Source of the DNA: Bacillota bacterium
GTDB lineage: Bacteria; Bacillota_G; SHA-98; UBA4971
Assembly: GCA_012512055.1 (NCBI GenBank)
Contig: JAAZEW010000136.1
Span: 1 to 25,339 of the forward strand
Length of the DNA stretch: 25,339 nucleotides
Reading direction: 5' to 3'
Positions 15,884 to 22,585 of the stretch are shown piece after piece. A model generated the notes under the pieces. That model had not been told where the DNA came from. It searched no databases and was given only the letters and a program-made list of their open reading frames with translations. Position 1 is the stretch's first letter. The number at the start of each line of letters is the position of its first letter. The position numbers and the translations under genes are program-made.

Positions 15884-16693
15884 GTGGAAGATGTAACCCT
15901 TTCTCGCCCCTATTCCAGGCGGTTATACAGGGCGCTTATCGAGTTTCAGATGATTTCTGAAGGAGACGGGATCCTTGTTGGCTTTTCCGGAGGCAAAGAC
16001 AGCGCATTTCTGCTATACGCCTTAGCCGCAATACAACAGTACTCACCTGTCAGTTTCCGGCTTGCGGCTGCCACGGTTGACCTTGGTTTCCCTTCAGGTG
16101 ACTCCATCAGTGAGGATATGAAGGCATTCGTTGCCCGACTGGGGATACCGTACTTCGTCACGAAGACAAATATAGCCAAGGTTGCTTTCAGTAGGGAACA
16201 GACGAAAAGTCCTTGCGCTATTTGCTCCCATCTCAGACGGGGGTCACTGAACAGTCTTGCTGTAGAGAATGGTTACAATAAAGTGGCTCTCGCTCATCAC
16301 CGGGACGACGCAGTGGAAACGTTTCTCATGAGTATTCTCTATTCAGGGCAGGTTCATGTCTTTCGTCCGGTGACACACTTGGATCGTACAGGAATTACCG
16401 CTATTCGGCCTTTAATATACTTCAGGGAATCCGAAATAAGAGGAGCGGTAAAGCGGATGGGGTATGGCCCTCCGCCTAATCCGTGTCCCGCGCAGGATGA
16501 GACTCAAAGGCTTTCAGTGAAGAACCTTATTCGCAGCCTTTCTCGGGAGAATCCTATGGTATACACTAATCTGTTCAAGGCTCTCCGTACAAATGCCGTC
16601 GGGGAGCTTTGGCCTCCCATAGCGTCCAAAGAAGAAATGAAGGAATTACATAAGACGTTCTTTTTCGGTGATCAGCAGGATACAACTACTTAG
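15884..16693 (+). CDS. TtcA-like PP-loop ATPase with three-Cys Fe-S site (tRNA thiolation type)
   Basis: A 269-residue cytoplasmic PP-loop enzyme of the TtcA/Ncs6 superfamily, whose best-known member makes 2-thiocytidine in tRNA. Seen: the adenylation loop VGFSGGKDSAFLL (SGGKDS at 35-40), SPCAICSHLRRG with Cys111 and Cys114, ALAHHRDDAVETFLMS, and Cys201 in PPNPCPAQDE. The three cysteines match the [4Fe-4S] ligands of TtcA. The start chosen is the GTG at 15884, ten bases after AAGGAAGG; a TTG at 15815 would add 23 residues of unconserved sequence and overlap tnaA, with no SD. It follows tnaA on the same strand and ends tail-to-tail with the thioesterase gene, overlapping it by 8 bases. The true substrate could be a tRNA other than the TtcA target. 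Confidence 0.78.
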   Translation: MEDVTLSRPYSRRLYRALIEFQMISEGDGILVGFSGGKDSAFLLYALAAIQQYSPVSFRLAAATVDLGFPSGDSISEDMKAFVARLGIPYFVTKTNIAKVAFSREQTKSPCAICSHLRRGSLNSLAVENGYNKVALAHHRDDAVETFLMSILYSGQVHVFRPVTHLDRTGITAIRPLIYFRESEIRGAVKRMGYGPPPNPCPAQDETQRLSVKNLIRSLSRENPMVYTNLFKALRTNAVGELWPPIASKEEMKELHKTFFFGDQQDTTT

Positions 16694-17108
16694 CATCCAG
16701 TTTGTCCCGGGGTATTTCGGATACCGCTGCAAAAACCCCTTCTGCCTCAGCAAGCACGCATCCTCGTTCATCTGAGATGTACGATGCCAAAGCCCATGAC
16801 CTTGCTCCCTGATTGAGGATTTCGCCTGTGACTGTCACTTCTTTCCCTATAGGGACGGGTTTTCGGAACATCACTCTCATTGAGGCTGTGGCTCCCAAGT
16901 GGCCGTTTAGGATCATTGCCCACGCCATGGCTTCATCGAGTAGCGTACATATGATCCCTCCGTGGAGGATGTTGGCAAATCCCTGGAATTCTTCAGGCGG
17001 CGTGAACGAAGCCGTTGACCGCCCTTCCCCATCCAATTGAAATAGAAGCTTAAGGCCGATTGGGTTGTCGTGTCCGCACGCGAAACACTTTCCGTCATCA
17101 TAAAACAT
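16686..17108 (-). CDS. Hot-dog fold thioesterase (PaaI/4HBT family)
   Basis: A 140-residue acyl-CoA thioesterase-like protein. The N-terminus CFACGHDNPIGLKL is characteristic of a PaaI-like subgroup, and HGGIICTLLDEAMAWA is the family's active-site helix region, with the HGG turn and an acidic residue. The remaining beta strands (MRVMFRKPVPIGKEVTVTGEI, then CVLAEAEGVFAAV) complete a single hot-dog domain of normal length. The ATG at 17108 overlaps the end of the upstream RNase H-like gene by 11 bases, so the two are co-transcribed from the promoter at 17650. Its substrate is unknown; the partner gives no clear hint. Confidence 0.82.
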   Translation of the reverse strand: MFYDDGKCFACGHDNPIGLKLLFQLDGEGRSTASFTPPEEFQGFANILHGGIICTLLDEAMAWAMILNGHLGATASMRVMFRKPVPIGKEVTVTGEILNQGARSWALASYISDERGCVLAEAEGVFAAVSEIPRDKLDAK

Positions 17109-17586
17109 GGCTCAACTGCCCTTTCTTGCCGGACTTATGCAAACGGAGCAAGCTCGGAGTCGTCCCTGAAGTGCCGTATCTAATGATAACAGACTTGAAT
17201 GAGTGGCATAATGCTCTCAACTGCAACGTAAGACCGATAAGGTCCGGAGAGGGAATTTCAGTTCCGTTCGCGATTGACGCAACGCGTTCGTTGTCAATAT
17301 AGATTACTATATGTTTTGCCTGATACCTTCCGGCGATCTTAAGAGCTTCCAAAGAGGCTCTAAGACCTGCTTCTTCCAATGAGGCCAAAGAGAAGTCATA
17401 GCGTATTTCCCGGATAGGTTCCCCTTTGTCTGAGGCAAAGAGCACAGTTGCGCTAATGCCTGTATTGTTTCTAGTACGCATAACACGTACAATTACCTTC
17501 ATTGTCTGGGAGCCGGATCTTTTATTCTGTCGTTTATTCAAAGGCTGCCCTTTTTCGGCGAACAATGCCGGCATCGTGGCAGACAT
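17098..17586 (-). CDS. RNase H-fold protein with degenerate active site
   Basis: About 162 residues. The middle resembles an RNase HI-like domain: MKVIVRVMRTRNNTG as first strand, SLEEAGLRASLEALKIA as the helix that normally reads AELxAL, then HIVIYIDNERVASIANG, the strand that normally ends in Asp-Ser. Of the usual acidic residues only this last Asp is clearly kept; the first-strand Asp is missing and the helix Glu is Gly. It is therefore unlikely to cut RNA-DNA hybrids. The start is set by the promoter: a -10 at 17622-17627 places the mRNA start near 17615, which excludes a start at 17622 and favours ATG 17586 behind GGGGGG. The first 28 residues are basic and may be disordered. The fold call is moderate and the function unknown. 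Confidence 0.6.
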   Translation of the reverse strand: MSATMPALFAEKGQPLNKRQNKRSGSQTMKVIVRVMRTRNNTGISATVLFASDKGEPIREIRYDFSLASLEEAGLRASLEALKIAGRYQAKHIVIYIDNERVASIANGTEIPSPDLIGLTLQLRALCHSFKSVIIRYGTSGTTPSLLRLHKSGKKGQLSHVL

Positions 17587-17621
17587 CTTTAACATCCCCC
17601 CAAACATCTGTTCCCATATCA

Positions 17622-17650
17622 ATAATACAAAATACTCTGTCTCCTGTCAA
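17622..17650 (-). promoter_or_regulatory. Strong sigma-A promoter for the RNase H-like/thioesterase pair
   Basis: On the minus strand a perfect TTGACA (17650-17645), a 17-base spacer and TATTAT (17627-17622). It is one of the best matches to consensus in the window. The predicted start of transcription near 17615 fixes the start codon of the downstream gene to 17586. Confidence 0.7.
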
Positions 17651-17732
17651 TCCCTTGTTTGGCAAATCCCTCAACATAATGGGGATATGTGACTAACCCT
17701 TAGGGACATCCCTGAATACATTGTCACAGGAG
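17641..17732. repeat. Nested inverted repeats between divergent RNase H-like and cotJ genes
   Basis: CTCCTGT (17641-17647) pairs with ACAGGAG (17726-17732). TGTGAC (17688-17693) pairs with GTCACA (17723-17728), which shares three bases with the previous arm, so the two pairings exclude each other. AGGGA-CA-TCCCT sits in the middle (17702-17713). The outer left arm covers the -35 of the minus-strand promoter. This could be an operator or chance. For cotJA on the plus strand, TCCTATT (17756) and CATATGCC (17776) at 13-base spacing weakly resemble a sporulation sigma-E promoter. Confidence 0.3.
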
Positions 17733-17837
17733 TCAATTAGCAAAGGGATATCCTGTCCTATTAAGATGCGGCTGGCATATGCCTTTGCCTATTGGCAATA
17801 AAGCTATACTTGTCAACTGGATTCGGGAGGGATAAGA

Positions 17838-18071
17838 ATGGCGGAAGATCTCGAGAAACTTGCGGAAAATCCGGAAGCAGGGGTATCTGCCGGATTGCCC
17901 GCCTGGGAACTCGCCAGAGCCTACGTGCTACCCCAGCGTTATCAAAAAGTGCTCAGCCCTCAGGAAGGTCTGCGGAAAGGCACGATCTTTCAGGAACTGA
18001 TCAGGCCGTACAAGCAAGAGAGGCCAGGGCCGGATGCCCAAGTTCCCGGACGGGGGGATGACAATGAATAA
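17838..18071 (+). CDS. cotJA: Spore coat-associated protein CotJA
   Basis: A 77-residue small protein of the spore coat operon cotJABC. The recognisable core is LPAWELARAYVLPQRYQKVLSPQEGLRKGTIFQELIRPY, given here as positions 20-58; CotJA proteins have an AYVPxQ segment, a GLxxGTxFPEL segment and a closing PY. GGGAGGG lies six bases ahead of the ATG. The C-terminal 19 residues are polar (Pro, Gly, Asp) and probably disordered. The cotJB start lies inside its last codons. In Bacillus the operon is expressed in the mother cell under sigma-E; a weak match to such a promoter is present upstream. Confidence 0.85.
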   Translation: MAEDLEKLAENPEAGVSAGLPAWELARAYVLPQRYQKVLSPQEGLRKGTIFQELIRPYKQERPGPDAQVPGRGDDNE

Positions 18072-18348
18072 GAGACAGTGTGCCCTCTTAAGAATCATGG
18101 AGCTGGAATTTGCAGCCGTTGATCTCAACTTATTTCTGGACACACATCCTGATGATAGCTGCGCGCTTACCGATTTTGCTGCAGTCTCGCAGGAACTCAT
18201 GAAAGCAAAAGCAGAATTCGAAGCCCGGTACGGCCCTCTCATGAACTTCGGATTCGGACTGAATCAAGGGAATACATGGCGCTGGATTGAGAGTCCGTGG
18301 CCGTGGGAAGTCAACTTTAAAGACTATGAGCTTCATGGGGAGGAGTGA
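18064..18348 (+). CDS. cotJB: Spore coat protein CotJB
   Basis: A 94-residue protein of the CotJB family. Key segments are LDTHPDD (residues 21-27), the helix around SQELMKAKAEFEARYGPL, and the C-terminal PWPWEV. The ATG at 18064 lies six bases past GGGGGG (18052-18057) and overlaps the cotJA stop by 8 bases; an ATG at 18058 abuts the SD and is less likely. CotJB is needed with CotJA to assemble the CotJC catalase-like protein into the coat in Bacillus. The length is normal for the family. Confidence 0.87.
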   Translation: MNKRQCALLRIMELEFAAVDLNLFLDTHPDDSCALTDFAAVSQELMKAKAEFEARYGPLMNFGFGLNQGNTWRWIESPWPWEVNFKDYELHGEE

Positions 18349-18353
18349 AAGTA

Positions 18354-18929
18354 ATGTGGATATACGAAAAGAAGCTTGAATATCCTGTGAGGGTGTCCAG
18401 CACCAATCCTCGACTTGCAAAAGACGTCATTACTCAATATGGTGGGCCCGACGGTGAACTTGCTGCATCCTTAAGGTACTTGACGCAGCGCTACACTATG
18501 CCAATACCCCAGGCGAAAGCAGTCTTGACTGACATCGGCACGGAAGAACTGGCGCACATGGAGATTGTCGCGACCCTTGTCTATAACTTAATACGCAACG
18601 CTACAGTGGAGCAGATCAAGGCTGCAGGCCTGGACCCGTACTATGCTGATCATGATAAAGCCCTCTATTTCGTGAACGCGGCAGGCGCTCCTTGGACAGC
18701 GGCATATATTCAGTCAAAAGGGGATCCAATCGCAGATCTCCATGAGGACATGGCAGCGGAACAGAAGGCTCGCGCAACTTATGAGTATCTCATCAATCTT
18801 TCAGATGACCCGGATGTTACAGATACATTAAGATTCTTACGCGAAAGAGAGGTCGTCCATTTCCAGAGGTTCGGCGAAACCCTTGACTTGGTGCATGATT
18901 GGATGTCATCGAAGAAGGTATTCTACTAA
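18354..18929 (+). CDS. cotJC: Spore coat manganese catalase-like protein CotJC
   Basis: A 191-residue protein of the Mn-catalase family (PF05067), a four-helix ferritin-like bundle with a dimanganese site that decomposes hydrogen peroxide in the coat. The start MWIYEKKLEYPV is the family's usual N-terminus; the ATG at 18354 lies eight bases past GGGGAGGAG, while the GTG at 18345 overlaps that site. Candidate metal ligands are Glu35, Glu65 and His68 in TEELAHMEIV, and a second Glu/His pair in HEDMAAEQKAR and REREVVHFQRFGE. It is shorter than stand-alone Mn catalases, as CotJC proteins are. A terminator follows 52 bases later. Confidence 0.92.
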   Translation: MWIYEKKLEYPVRVSSTNPRLAKDVITQYGGPDGELAASLRYLTQRYTMPIPQAKAVLTDIGTEELAHMEIVATLVYNLIRNATVEQIKAAGLDPYYADHDKALYFVNAAGAPWTAAYIQSKGDPIADLHEDMAAEQKARATYEYLINLSDDPDVTDTLRFLREREVVHFQRFGETLDLVHDWMSSKKVFY

Positions 18930-18966
18930 GAGCTGCAGATTTCGGTTAAGAGCCGCAACTATCGGT
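18927..18966 (+). repeat. Imperfect tandem 20-bp duplication at the cotJC stop
   Basis: Two adjacent 20-base units, 18927-18946 and 18947-18966, both start TAAGAGC and end TCGGT and differ at four positions. The first contains the cotJC stop codon. It looks like a small local duplication; no function is evident. Confidence 0.55.
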
Positions 18967-18980
18967 TTGTGCAAGAAACT

Positions 18981-19003
18981 GCGCCGGGTGATTCGCCCGG
19001 CGC
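18981..19003. terminator. Bidirectional intrinsic terminator between cotJC and the symporter gene
   Basis: GCGCCGGG (18981-18988), a 7-base loop and CCCGGCGC (18996-19003) form a GC-rich 8-bp stem. It is followed on the plus strand by TGTCCTTT and on the minus strand by AGTTTCTT, both only moderately T-rich. It sits between two convergent transcription units, as expected for a shared terminator. Confidence 0.7.
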
Positions 19004-19067
19004 TGTCCTTTCAGATCCGATTCCTCCCGTCCGCTGCCTCCACGGAGCAGCAGCCATCTCAAGCCGT

Positions 19068-20384
19068 TTAGGCTGCGGATTCAAGCTCCTTCTTTATTTC
19101 GGCCAGCTTATCGACGTCCAGCGGATACATTCTGAACACGAGGAACGCAGCAACGAGGGCGATGATAGGGATCGCAGTCATCAAAGACCTGATACCTGTC
19201 ACTATGGAGGCAGGTTGTGACAGGAGGTTGGGGTCATATCCGCTGGCCTTTAAGACCTGACTCATTACGAGGGCCTGGACTGAAATAGCAAGCCGGATGA
19301 AAAGCGCGTTAGCCCCGAAGTACATGCCTTCACGCCTTTGGCCTGTGTGGAGTTGATCCTCATCAATGACATCTGCTATCAGCAGAGTGTCAAAGAGAAG
19401 CAAAAGCCCTGCCAGCCCTGCACCGACCAGCGCGCCTCCTATTATGCCCATTGTGAAGCTGCGGGCAAGGCCAAACGGTATAAGAGCGACGGCAAACAAG
19501 GCAATAGCCCTGGACGCGGCTTGTTTCGGGCCTGCTTTGATTATGTACCTGGTCCAGGGAAGGAGCGCTATGAACACCGTGAGAAAGGCAACTCCCAAAA
19601 TAAGGGTGGATTGCTCTTCCGCGATACGCAGCACGTACTTTGCCTGGAAAGGCACCATTGCCATAATCATAACGAAAGTAAACTGAATCAGCATATACGG
19701 AATGACATACGTCATGAAGGATTTGCTTTGCAGGGTGTATTTAAGAGCAGGGATCATATCAAGGGGTTCTGCATATTCTGAAGGGTCTGCTTCTTTGCTT
19801 CCGAGGAGAGATATTCCCAGTGAAATTGCGGTTAATATCCCAAATATGATTGCCATGGATTGCCATCCCAGTTTTCCGTAGATCATTGGCGCCAACGCAA
19901 TACCGATAATTAAACCAACATTCCCAAAGAGCTGCCGCCACATTGACACGACAGACCTGTCCTCAAGGCCTGTGAACATCTCAGGGAACAATGCTGTCCA
20001 GTTAAGAACGACCAGGGTGAAGAGGCCGTCAAAAAAGAACATCATTACCGTGAAGTATATGAATAGAGGGACATAATTGCCGTCTGCCGCGCTAAACGGA
20101 GGGATCCACAAAAATACAAATACAAGTACCAGCGGTATGAGGCCCCCGGCGATGTACGGAATCCGCCGTCCCCATCTTGTGCGCGTGCGGTCAGACAGAT
20201 ATCCAAAGAGAGGATCGTTAATCGCATTCCAGATTCCATAAAGAATCATTGTGTAGCCTACCAGCTCAATAGGGAGCTTCATCACGTCTGCGTAAAAGAA
20301 GATTATGTACGTTTGGACTGCCTGGTAAGGCACTGCAGCGCCAAGGGAACCAAAGCTATATGCAACTTTTTTCCAGGTCTTCAT
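19068..20384 (-). CDS. GPH-family (MelB-like) sugar:cation symporter
   Basis: A 438-residue major facilitator with about twelve hydrophobic segments. The GPH signature is clear: GIWNAINDPLFGYLSDRTRTRWGRR, seen here at about 20280-20150, contains the NDPxxGYxSDRT and RxGRRRP-like loop of glycoside-pentoside-hexuronide transporters. The start MKTWKKVAYSFGSLG resembles other members. The ATG at 20384 lies 26 bases from its SD (GGGGAGG, 20417-20411), but an 8-bp hairpin in between would reduce this to six; see the separate entry. In-frame TTG (20447) and GTG (20411) starts cannot be excluded and would add 21 or 9 residues. The substrate is probably a glycoside or uronide. It is monocistronic and ends at the terminator shared with cotJ. 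Confidence 0.87.
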   Translation of the reverse strand: MKTWKKVAYSFGSLGAAVPYQAVQTYIIFFYADVMKLPIELVGYTMILYGIWNAINDPLFGYLSDRTRTRWGRRIPYIAGGLIPLVLVFVFLWIPPFSAADGNYVPLFIYFTVMMFFFDGLFTLVVLNWTALFPEMFTGLEDRSVVSMWRQLFGNVGLIIGIALAPMIYGKLGWQSMAIIFGILTAISLGISLLGSKEADPSEYAEPLDMIPALKYTLQSKSFMTYVIPYMLIQFTFVMIMAMVPFQAKYVLRIAEEQSTLILGVAFLTVFIALLPWTRYIIKAGPKQAASRAIALFAVALIPFGLARSFTMGIIGGALVGAGLAGLLLLFDTLLIADVIDEDQLHTGQRREGMYFGANALFIRLAISVQALVMSQVLKASGYDPNLLSQPASIVTGIRSLMTAIPIIALVAAFLVFRMYPLDVDKLAEIKKELESAA

Positions 20385-20388
20385 GATC

Positions 20389-20417
20389 TGCGCGCAAAAG
20401 TGCGCGCACACCTCCCC
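20389..20417 (-). promoter_or_regulatory. SD plus hairpin ahead of the symporter start
   Basis: In mRNA order: GGGGAGG (20417-20411), two bases, then TGCGCGCA-CTTT-TGCGCGCA (20408-20389), an 8-bp stem with a 4-base loop, then GATC and the ATG. With the hairpin folded, the SD comes to six bases from the ATG, an ideal distance; unfolded, it is 26 bases away. It is either a translation-control element or coding sequence if an upstream start is used. Confidence 0.55.
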
Positions 20418-20514
20418 TCGTTTGCTGTCACGAACAGAATTCGTCAACGGATGTTTGATTCCTCTATAATCCTATCCCAGATTATGCCATGATATATTTA
20501 TTCCGATGACAAGT

Positions 20515-20543
20515 TTGCTAAAATGTGTCTCTATTCATATTCT
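20515..20543 (+). promoter_or_regulatory. Possible promoter for gin
   Basis: TTGCTA (20515-20520), a 17-base spacer and TATTCT (20538-20543), each 4 of 6 to sigma-A consensus. It lies about 100 bases before gin. In Bacillus csfB is transcribed by a forespore sigma factor; I could not make out a convincing sigma-F box here. Confidence 0.3.
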
Positions 20544-20645
20544 AGACCGAGAAATGCTAATAATGGCAGGAAGTATGTCCAATAATGCGAAGTATAACGA
20601 AGCCGGGCTTTAGGTAGTCCGTGCAAGTACAGGCGGTGATTCTAC

Positions 20646-20951
20646 GTGCATCCAGAGGGAAATTGCAGTAATCATAGTCCTTGGACAGAGCGGGCAAACG
20701 GTGAGTTCTGCCTGATTTGCGGTAAGCCCTCCGCGTCTTCCGGGGTTACTGTCCTCGGTAGATTATTATGCCTTGAATGTATGGAGACTATCTCTCAGAT
20801 TGATGTGTCCGATGAGGAATACTCTGTAATTACGGAAAAGTTGAAAGAGCTTTGGGAGCCTGTACTGGCTGAGGCTTTGCGTGAGGCCTTGCGCAGAAAG
20901 AACCAAGATAAAGGGGAAGGATATGATCACAGAGAAGACCGCGGAGAATAA
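20646..20951 (+). CDS. csfB: Sigma-G inhibitor Gin (CsfB-like) zinc-binding protein
   Basis: A 101-residue protein with the Gin (PF10764) pattern: FCLICGKP (Cys22, Cys25), a short loop SSGVTVLGR, LLCLECMETI (Cys42, Cys45), then YSVITEKLKELW. The four cysteines should bind one zinc. In Bacillus, Gin holds sigma-G inactive until engulfment is complete. Relative to short Gin proteins, this one has about 20 extra N-terminal residues (with a further Cys7) and a charged C-terminal tail rich in Glu, Arg and Lys. GTG start behind GGCGGTG. The next gene starts 33 bases on. The csfB/decarboxylase order matches the Bacillus csfB-yaaO neighbourhood, apart from intervening genes there. Confidence 0.82.
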   Translation: MHPEGNCSNHSPWTERANGEFCLICGKPSASSGVTVLGRLLCLECMETISQIDVSDEEYSVITEKLKELWEPVLAEALREALRRKNQDKGEGYDHREDRGE

Positions 20952-20984
20952 GGGGGCCCTCTCGTTATCAAGGAGGCGATACCG

Positions 20985-22502
20985 TTGAGCAACGGAAATC
21001 GATGTAGCGGTGATAGAGAGCAGCAGTATGCTACCCCCGTTATCAGGGCGATAAGAGAGTATATAGACAGAGAGACGAGGAGGTTTCATTTCCCCGGGCA
21101 CAAAGGGGGCCAAAACCCTGTTATCGTCGACTCCGATCTTACTGACCTGTTGATAACCCAGTGTCTACTAGGCGATGTAACTGAACTTCCGGGTTTGGAT
21201 GACCTGCATGCTCCGCAAGACGCGATTGGGGAAGCGCAGCGCTTAGCAGCTTTGGCCTTTGGCGCTGATAAGACTTTTTTCATCGTGAATGGCTCAACGT
21301 GCAGTATTCAAGGTGCTGTCCTGGCCATCTCAAAGCCCGGCGACAAGATTGCTGTATCTCGCGATGTTCATAAGGCTGTTATCGGAGGGTTGATACTTAC
21401 CGGAGCCTATCCGATTTATGTTGACGTAGAAGTGGACAAGGAGTTTCAGATTCCGTTAGGCCCTACCCCGGACTCTCTCAGACGTGTCCTGGATGAGCAC
21501 CCTGATGTGCAAGGAGTCGTTTTCACGAACCCCAACTTCTACGGCGTCTCGCCAAGGGTTGACCTTCTAGTGGCTCTAACTCATGACTATGATAAAATAG
21601 TCTTAATAGATGAAGCGCACGGGGCACATTTACCTTTTCATAAGGATTTGCCGCTTTCCGGGCTTGAAGTGGGAGCAGACATTGTGATATCCGGGGCACA
21701 TAAGACGTTGCCTGCCATGACCCAGACGTCCTTCCTCCATCTCAAAGGCGGTAGGGTGCCGGAGCGGGATATCTCCAGGGCTCTTGCGGTTATAGAGAGC
21801 ACAAGCCCGTCATACATACTGATGGCATCATTGGACATAGCCCGGAAACTGGCTGCGACGCGAGGGTGTGAACTCCTTGGCCGCGTGATTGACGCAGCTC
21901 GGAAGGCTCAACTGAAGCTCAACGGGAGCCCCGGCGTCAGGTGCCTTACAGAGGAGGATGTTGCCTCAAAGGGGTTTAGGCATGATCCCACGAAATTAGT
22001 AGTATCCCTGGACAGCCTTCACATGACAGGCTTTGAAGTAGCGGAGATGCTTCGGAAGAAACACAGTACGGAAGTGGAGTTTTCGGATATAGTAAACATA
22101 ATTGCCATCCTGACCATGATGGACACAGAACACGATGTCTCAGCGCTTGCAGAGGCTCTCTCCGAAATTGCGGAGAATGAGGGCCAAAGGCGAGAGAAGG
22201 CCATGACACAACGGCGTGACATAGGATCTGTCCTGGCGGATCTGAGCCATGTGCTGAAAGACCTGCCTAAGCAAGTGATGACGCCACGGGAAGCTGTGTT
22301 CTCCCAGTGGGAGCAGGTTGAGGTGGCACGAGCCACAGGCAGGATATCCGCGGACACAATTGTACCCTATCCGCCTGGGATTATCCTTATCTGTCCCGGC
22401 CAAGAGATTACCGGCGCTTTGACTGATTTCATGATCCATGGTGCATCTTCGGGAGTCCGATTCCATGGTGTCAAAGATGATTGCGTTCTTGTTGTCGCAT
22501 AG
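20985..22502 (+). CDS. Orn/Lys/Arg decarboxylase family PLP enzyme (YaaO-like)
   Basis: A 505-residue fold-type I PLP enzyme that would decarboxylate a basic amino acid to a polyamine precursor. TTG start with a strong AAGGAGG eight bases upstream; no better start exists. Seen: IREYIDRETRRFHFPGHKGG at the N-terminus, the cofactor loop NGSTCSIQGAVLA, VVFTNPNFYGV, LIDEAHGAHLPFH with the PLP-ring Asp, and the Schiff-base motif SGAHKTLPAMTQTSFLH with Lys240. The C-terminal domain ends in VPYPPGIILICPGQEI, typical of the family. It matches the short YaaO/SpeA-like enzymes, without the N-terminal wing of the large inducible decarboxylases. Which amino acid it uses cannot be read from this. Confidence 0.9.
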   Translation: MSNGNRCSGDREQQYATPVIRAIREYIDRETRRFHFPGHKGGQNPVIVDSDLTDLLITQCLLGDVTELPGLDDLHAPQDAIGEAQRLAALAFGADKTFFIVNGSTCSIQGAVLAISKPGDKIAVSRDVHKAVIGGLILTGAYPIYVDVEVDKEFQIPLGPTPDSLRRVLDEHPDVQGVVFTNPNFYGVSPRVDLLVALTHDYDKIVLIDEAHGAHLPFHKDLPLSGLEVGADIVISGAHKTLPAMTQTSFLHLKGGRVPERDISRALAVIESTSPSYILMASLDIARKLAATRGCELLGRVIDAARKAQLKLNGSPGVRCLTEEDVASKGFRHDPTKLVVSLDSLHMTGFEVAEMLRKKHSTEVEFSDIVNIIAILTMMDTEHDVSALAEALSEIAENEGQRREKAMTQRRDIGSVLADLSHVLKDLPKQVMTPREAVFSQWEQVEVARATGRISADTIVPYPPGIILICPGQEITGALTDFMIHGASSGVRFHGVKDDCVLVVA

Positions 22503-22585
22503 GCGCCGGGGTAAACTCATATCTTAAGTGGATTAGGCTAAGAAAACCCATGCTATATGAAGAAAGGGGGGAAAGGCCGCCTGTG

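Noticed and set aside
17756..17783. Sigma-E promoter for cotJA as a separate feature
   Set aside because: TCCTATT with CATATGCC at 13 bases is only a partial match, so it is mentioned in the intergenic entry and not called.
18034..18063. Longer CotJB starting at 18034
   Set aside because: It would lie inside cotJA without an SD; GGGGGG at 18052-18057 points to ATG 18064.
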